Below, in pieces: positions 61,662-64,000 of a stretch of DNA of 64,000 nt; position 1 is the first letter of the stretch, and each line of letters starts with the position of its first letter. Position numbers and translations under genes: made by a program. The stretch comes from Polycyclovorans sp. (GTDB taxonomy: Bacteria > Pseudomonadota > Gammaproteobacteria > Nevskiales > Nevskiaceae), in contig PAKU01000013.1 in the NCBI GenBank assembly GCA_002706265.1, positions 1 through 64,000 on the forward strand, read 5' to 3'. The notes under the pieces are model-generated. The model saw nothing but the letters and a program-made list of their open reading frames with translations. It was not told the origin of the DNA and ran no database searches.

Positions 61662-62159
61662 TCAGGCGCCGGTCATCAACTGATCACAGGCGTCGCACTC
61701 AGCCTGTAGCCGCAGGCGCACCTCCTCATCGGCGATGCGCTCCAGCGCACTTCCGACCAGCGGCAGGCGGATGCTCAGGGTCCAGTCAGAGACGACGTCG
61801 GTAGTGGTGTCGGCCACCGATTCAAGGCGCATGCGCGACGTTGCTCGATAGGGGATGTGTGCGGCGATGACTTCCATGGAACCGCTGCGATCGGCCGCGT
61901 TCCATTCCACGGTATGGGTGATGGTGATCGCCCCGTTGATGATCTTGCGGGCGAAACCGGGCAGCGGCGTGATCGGGTCGAGGTGCATGCGCATTACGGT
62001 GCGCATGCGCTGCGCATCGAGGCGCCCTTCCAGAACCTGCACATTGAGGCCGCCGATTGCCTGCGCCATCCGCTCGAAGTAGCGAGGGTCGGAGTAGGCC
62101 TGGTTGATCTGCTCGCTCGATCGTTCAAATTGGAATCGGTAGTGGCTGGTTGAAGGCAT
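61662..62159 (-). CDS. DUF2505 family protein (SRPBCC fold)
   Basis: The 165-residue protein has the DUF2505 pattern: an N-terminal FERSSEQINQAYSDPRYFERMAQAIGG, PLPGFARKIINGAITITHTVEW, SGSMEVIAAHIPYRATSRMRLE and a terminal VVSDWTLSIRLPLVGSALERIADEEVRLRLQAE. The fold belongs to the START-like ligand-binding group. It has no signal peptide. It lies between the SRPBCC and GST-like genes, all on the minus strand. Confidence 0.83.
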   Translation of the reverse strand: MPSTSHYRFQFERSSEQINQAYSDPRYFERMAQAIGGLNVQVLEGRLDAQRMRTVMRMHLDPITPLPGFARKIINGAITITHTVEWNAADRSGSMEVIAAHIPYRATSRMRLESVADTTTDVVSDWTLSIRLPLVGSALERIADEEVRLRLQAECDACDQLMTGA

Positions 62160-62198
62160 GTTCGGGGCGCTCTCGGGATCAAAAGGGGCGGGTAATGC

Positions 62199-62957
62199 TC
62201 AGCCGTAGCGGCGGTCGAGATAGGCGACGATGTCGGCGGATTCAAACAGGGTGACGCCGGTATTCGGGTCGACCAGGCAGGGCACCTGTACCTTGCCCGC
62301 CACTTCGCTCAGGAACTGTCGGTTGCGCTGCACGGGGGCGTAACCCGGCGCCAGCCTGGCCCGGAGCGGCGGAATCGGCAGCCAGTCCAGACCCTGGCGG
62401 CGGCCGCAGTTGCGGAGGATGTAGGGGATCTCGCGTTCGCACAGGTATTCCCGAACAAAGCGCGCGAATGGGCTCGCCTCGAAGCTGTACAGCTCAAGCA
62501 TCTGTGTCGGCAGCGTCGCTGCGCCTGCAGAACGCGCGCCCCGAGGCAGACGCAACGCCGATGCCCCGTGCGCGCTGGCGGTCGTCAGCGCACGACGCAG
62601 AGGCCCGCGGCGGCGGCCGTCACCGTAGGTGGCTGACAGGTAATTCACGATGTCGGCCGACTCGTAAAGCTGGGTTTTGGTATTCGGGTCCACCAAAAGC
62701 GGAAACTGGGATTTGCCACCGCGCTTTTGCACAAGCTGGCGGTGACGCGTACCGCCTTTGGGACAGGGGTAGATCTCCGCGTCCAGATCCAAGGCGGTCA
62801 AGGCCTCGCGCACGATGCGGCAATAAGGGCAGTTTTCGATGTCGTAGAGCGCCAGCAACTGCGCCGGCTGCTTGAGGTCGCCGGTGACCTTCACGCCGCG
62901 TCCACCGGCTGCCAGGCTGGCAACCAGCGAGAGCCCGATGTCGAGTCCTCGATTCAT
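62199..62957 (-). CDS. tandem thioredoxin-fold GST-N-like protein
   Basis: The 252-residue protein contains two GST N-terminal/glutaredoxin-like domains. The first (about residues 33-112) has a CPYC active site in DIENCPYCRIV and PLLVDPNTKTQLYESADIVNYL. The second (about 152-252) has SPFARFVREYL without cysteines and VPCLVDPNTGVTLFESADIVAYL. The xPN.........ESADIV..YL glutathione-binding motif is present in both. An internal duplication is obvious. The first domain could act as a reductase, while the second would bind glutathione only. Confidence 0.88.
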   Translation of the reverse strand: MNRGLDIGLSLVASLAAGGRGVKVTGDLKQPAQLLALYDIENCPYCRIVREALTALDLDAEIYPCPKGGTRHRQLVQKRGGKSQFPLLVDPNTKTQLYESADIVNYLSATYGDGRRRGPLRRALTTASAHGASALRLPRGARSAGAATLPTQMLELYSFEASPFARFVREYLCEREIPYILRNCGRRQGLDWLPIPPLRARLAPGYAPVQRNRQFLSEVAGKVQVPCLVDPNTGVTLFESADIVAYLDRRYG

Positions 62958-63103
62958 GAGGTCGCGTCTCCAATGGTAGTGAGTTGATCGAATGCCCTGC
63001 CGCGGTCAGCCACGCGCGGCGCCCTCGCTCGCGATTTGGCGCGAACGCAGAGCGTTCATGTGCAGTGGGCGGGTGGCAAACGAAGTGGTGTTGAATAAAA
63101 GTG

Positions 63104-63137
63104 GCCAGGCGCCCTACCGCAAGTGCGGCAGGGCGCC
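63104..63137 (-). terminator. hairpin after the PF10118 gene, possible terminator
   Basis: GGCGCCCTACCGCA (63108-63121) and TGCGGCAGGGCGCC (63124-63137) form a stem with 13 of 14 pairs. On the minus strand the hairpin is followed after some bases by TTTTATT. It lies 37 bases past the stop codon. The weak T-run makes it a probable, not certain, terminator; the remainder of the 217-base gap shows nothing else. Confidence 0.6.
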
Positions 63138-63174
63138 CGGCCCAGAATGCGCGTCGAAGCGGACGGGACGCGGC

Positions 63175-64000
63175 TCAGGCGGCGAGGGCGGCTTTGACGC
63201 CCGCGCCCTTGGTTCCGGCACTGTGAAGGAATGCTTCGTAGGCCTTGGCGGTATCGCCGGTGGCATTGAAGGCTTCCTTCCACTTGCGGATCTGGCTGCG
63301 GTTGTCGTCGTCCCAGGGGTGGAAGCTGGGCAGGTAGTACGGGAAGTAATGCCCAGCGAACAGGCGGGTGAGCAGGCCCTTGGGGCCAACCTGCAATTTC
63401 AGGCAGTTGAGCATCGAGCGCCAGTTGAGCAACTGCTTTTCCTTGTAGAGCAGGTAGAGCATGTGCCCCTCGACCATGGGCAGAAAGATCGCGCTGGCGA
63501 TCAGCATTCCGGCCACCCGTTGCGGATAGCTGCCCACGGCGTCCTGGAACACGTCGAAGGTGACCGACTTGTGCTCGGTTTCTTCGACGAAATGCCAGTA
63601 CAGCATCGCAGCGACCTTCTTGTCGGAATTGTCGAGCATGTCCGGGTTGTCGATGAACACCGCGGCGAAGGTGGCGGTGAAATGTTCAAACGCCGCCATC
63701 ATGGACAGGTGCATGTCCGGCGGCGTGAGCCGCTCCAGGGTCCCGCGGATACGCTTGAAGCTGCGCTCTACCACGTCGAGCGGAACGCCTTGTGCGATCA
63801 GCGCGTTGTTCATGTCGTCATGTTCACGCGCGTGGTAGTGCTCCTGCTTGATGAAGGCGATGCCTGCCTTGCGCACGCTTTCGTCTTGCAGGCGCGTGAG
63901 GCTTTGGCGTACGCACTGCATCACCCAGCGCTCGCCGTCAGGTACGGCGGCCAGAATGGAATTGAAAAAGCTTGTGCTCCACGGGTCGTTGTTCATCCAG
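63175..64000 (-). CDS. PF10118 predicted metal-dependent hydrolase (partial at right edge)
   Basis: At least 273 residues are present. The family, with a ferritin-like helical core, shows FIKQEHYHAREHDDMN, MAAFEHFTATFAA and YWHFVEETEHKSVTFDVF, in which Glu and His residues would bind a di-metal centre. The final part WRSMLNCLKLQVGPKGLL and PSFHPWDDDNRSQIRKW is also typical. An ATG at 63996 exists, but family members start about 20-40 residues earlier and the frame is open to the edge, so the 5' end is probably outside the window. Members occur in lipid and steroid degraders; activity is not established. Confidence 0.88.
   Translation of the reverse strand, partial: WMNNDPWSTSFFNSILAAVPDGERWVMQCVRQSLTRLQDESVRKAGIAFIKQEHYHAREHDDMNNALIAQGVPLDVVERSFKRIRGTLERLTPPDMHLSMMAAFEHFTATFAAVFIDNPDMLDNSDKKVAAMLYWHFVEETEHKSVTFDVFQDAVGSYPQRVAGMLIASAIFLPMVEGHMLYLLYKEKQLLNWRSMLNCLKLQVGPKGLLTRLFAGHYFPYYLPSFHPWDDDNRSQIRKWKEAFNATGDTAKAYEAFLHSAGTKGAGVKAALAA

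Overview
The window is a dense, GC-rich (roughly two thirds G+C by eye) bacterial chromosome segment. Its gene content and order point to a gammaproteobacterium. It carries comF-bioBFD, a full aa3 cytochrome c oxidase locus with its assembly factors, hemL-ftsY-ftsE-ftsX-rpoH, the secB-grxC-yibN/envC neighbourhood, an A-type RNase P RNA, and liu-like acyl-CoA catabolism. A member of the Nevskiales/Salinisphaerales or Xanthomonadales side of the class is a reasonable guess from the high GC, the MCC-like cluster and several families common there (DUF2244, DUF2909, DUF2505, PF10118), but no marker in the window proves it.

Left part (1-15.6 kb): the tail of a TolC-family efflux protein, ubiA, a lipoprotein esterase, comF divergent from bioBFD with a BirA-type operator between them, then the cytochrome oxidase locus DUF2244-ctaC-ctaD-small assembly protein-ctaG-ctaE, a convergent DUF2909 protein, SURF1, an SCO-like protein, ctaA and ctaB. 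The small assembly gene (46 codons, TTG start) is wedged between ctaD and ctaG and overlaps both. Two bidirectional hairpin terminators punctuate the locus.

Middle part (14.7-33 kb): all on the minus strand are hemL, a DedA/PAP2/LssY fusion, ftsY, ftsE and ftsX, chained by overlapping stop/start codons, followed by rpoH, which has a CIRCE-like (HrcA) operator in front of it. Upstream are thiD-thiE, an AT-rich noncoding island with DnaA-box-like 9-mers, an FbpABC-type Fe(III) transporter behind a Fur-box-like site, a carboxy-terminal protease and envC. yibN-grxC-secB face the other way. Then come an unknown protein, a BtuF-like protein without signal peptide and an SRPBCC protein.

At 33.1-33.7 kb rnpB is followed by tandem 76-bp copies of its own 3' end. 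Beyond it lies ahcY-GNAT-metF behind an operator-like inverted repeat, a YccA-type membrane protein, a REP-like palindrome pair, an iron alcohol dehydrogenase with an SCP2-like protein, an Uup-type ABC-F ATPase, a three-gene signalling operon (PAS histidine kinase, single REC protein, Hpt-REC-REC-GGDEF protein), a glycine-zipper lipoprotein, a HAD phosphatase and rppH.

Right part (47.9-64 kb): twelve closely packed minus-strand genes form one apparent acyl-CoA catabolic operon: two acyl-CoA dehydrogenases, enoyl-CoA hydratase-like protein, biotin-dependent carboxylase (both subunits), HMG-CoA-lyase-like protein, two SDRs, two hotdog thioesterases, a metallo-beta-lactamase-fold hydrolase and a transglutaminase-like protein. 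A MerR regulator lies upstream. The layout is that of the leucine/isovalerate (liu) or acyclic terpene (atu) pathways, but several enzymes carry substitutions at catalytic positions, so the true substrate is probably not plain isovaleryl-CoA. The window ends with an SRPBCC protein, a DUF2505 protein, a tandem thioredoxin-fold GST-like protein and an edge-truncated PF10118 metal-dependent hydrolase.
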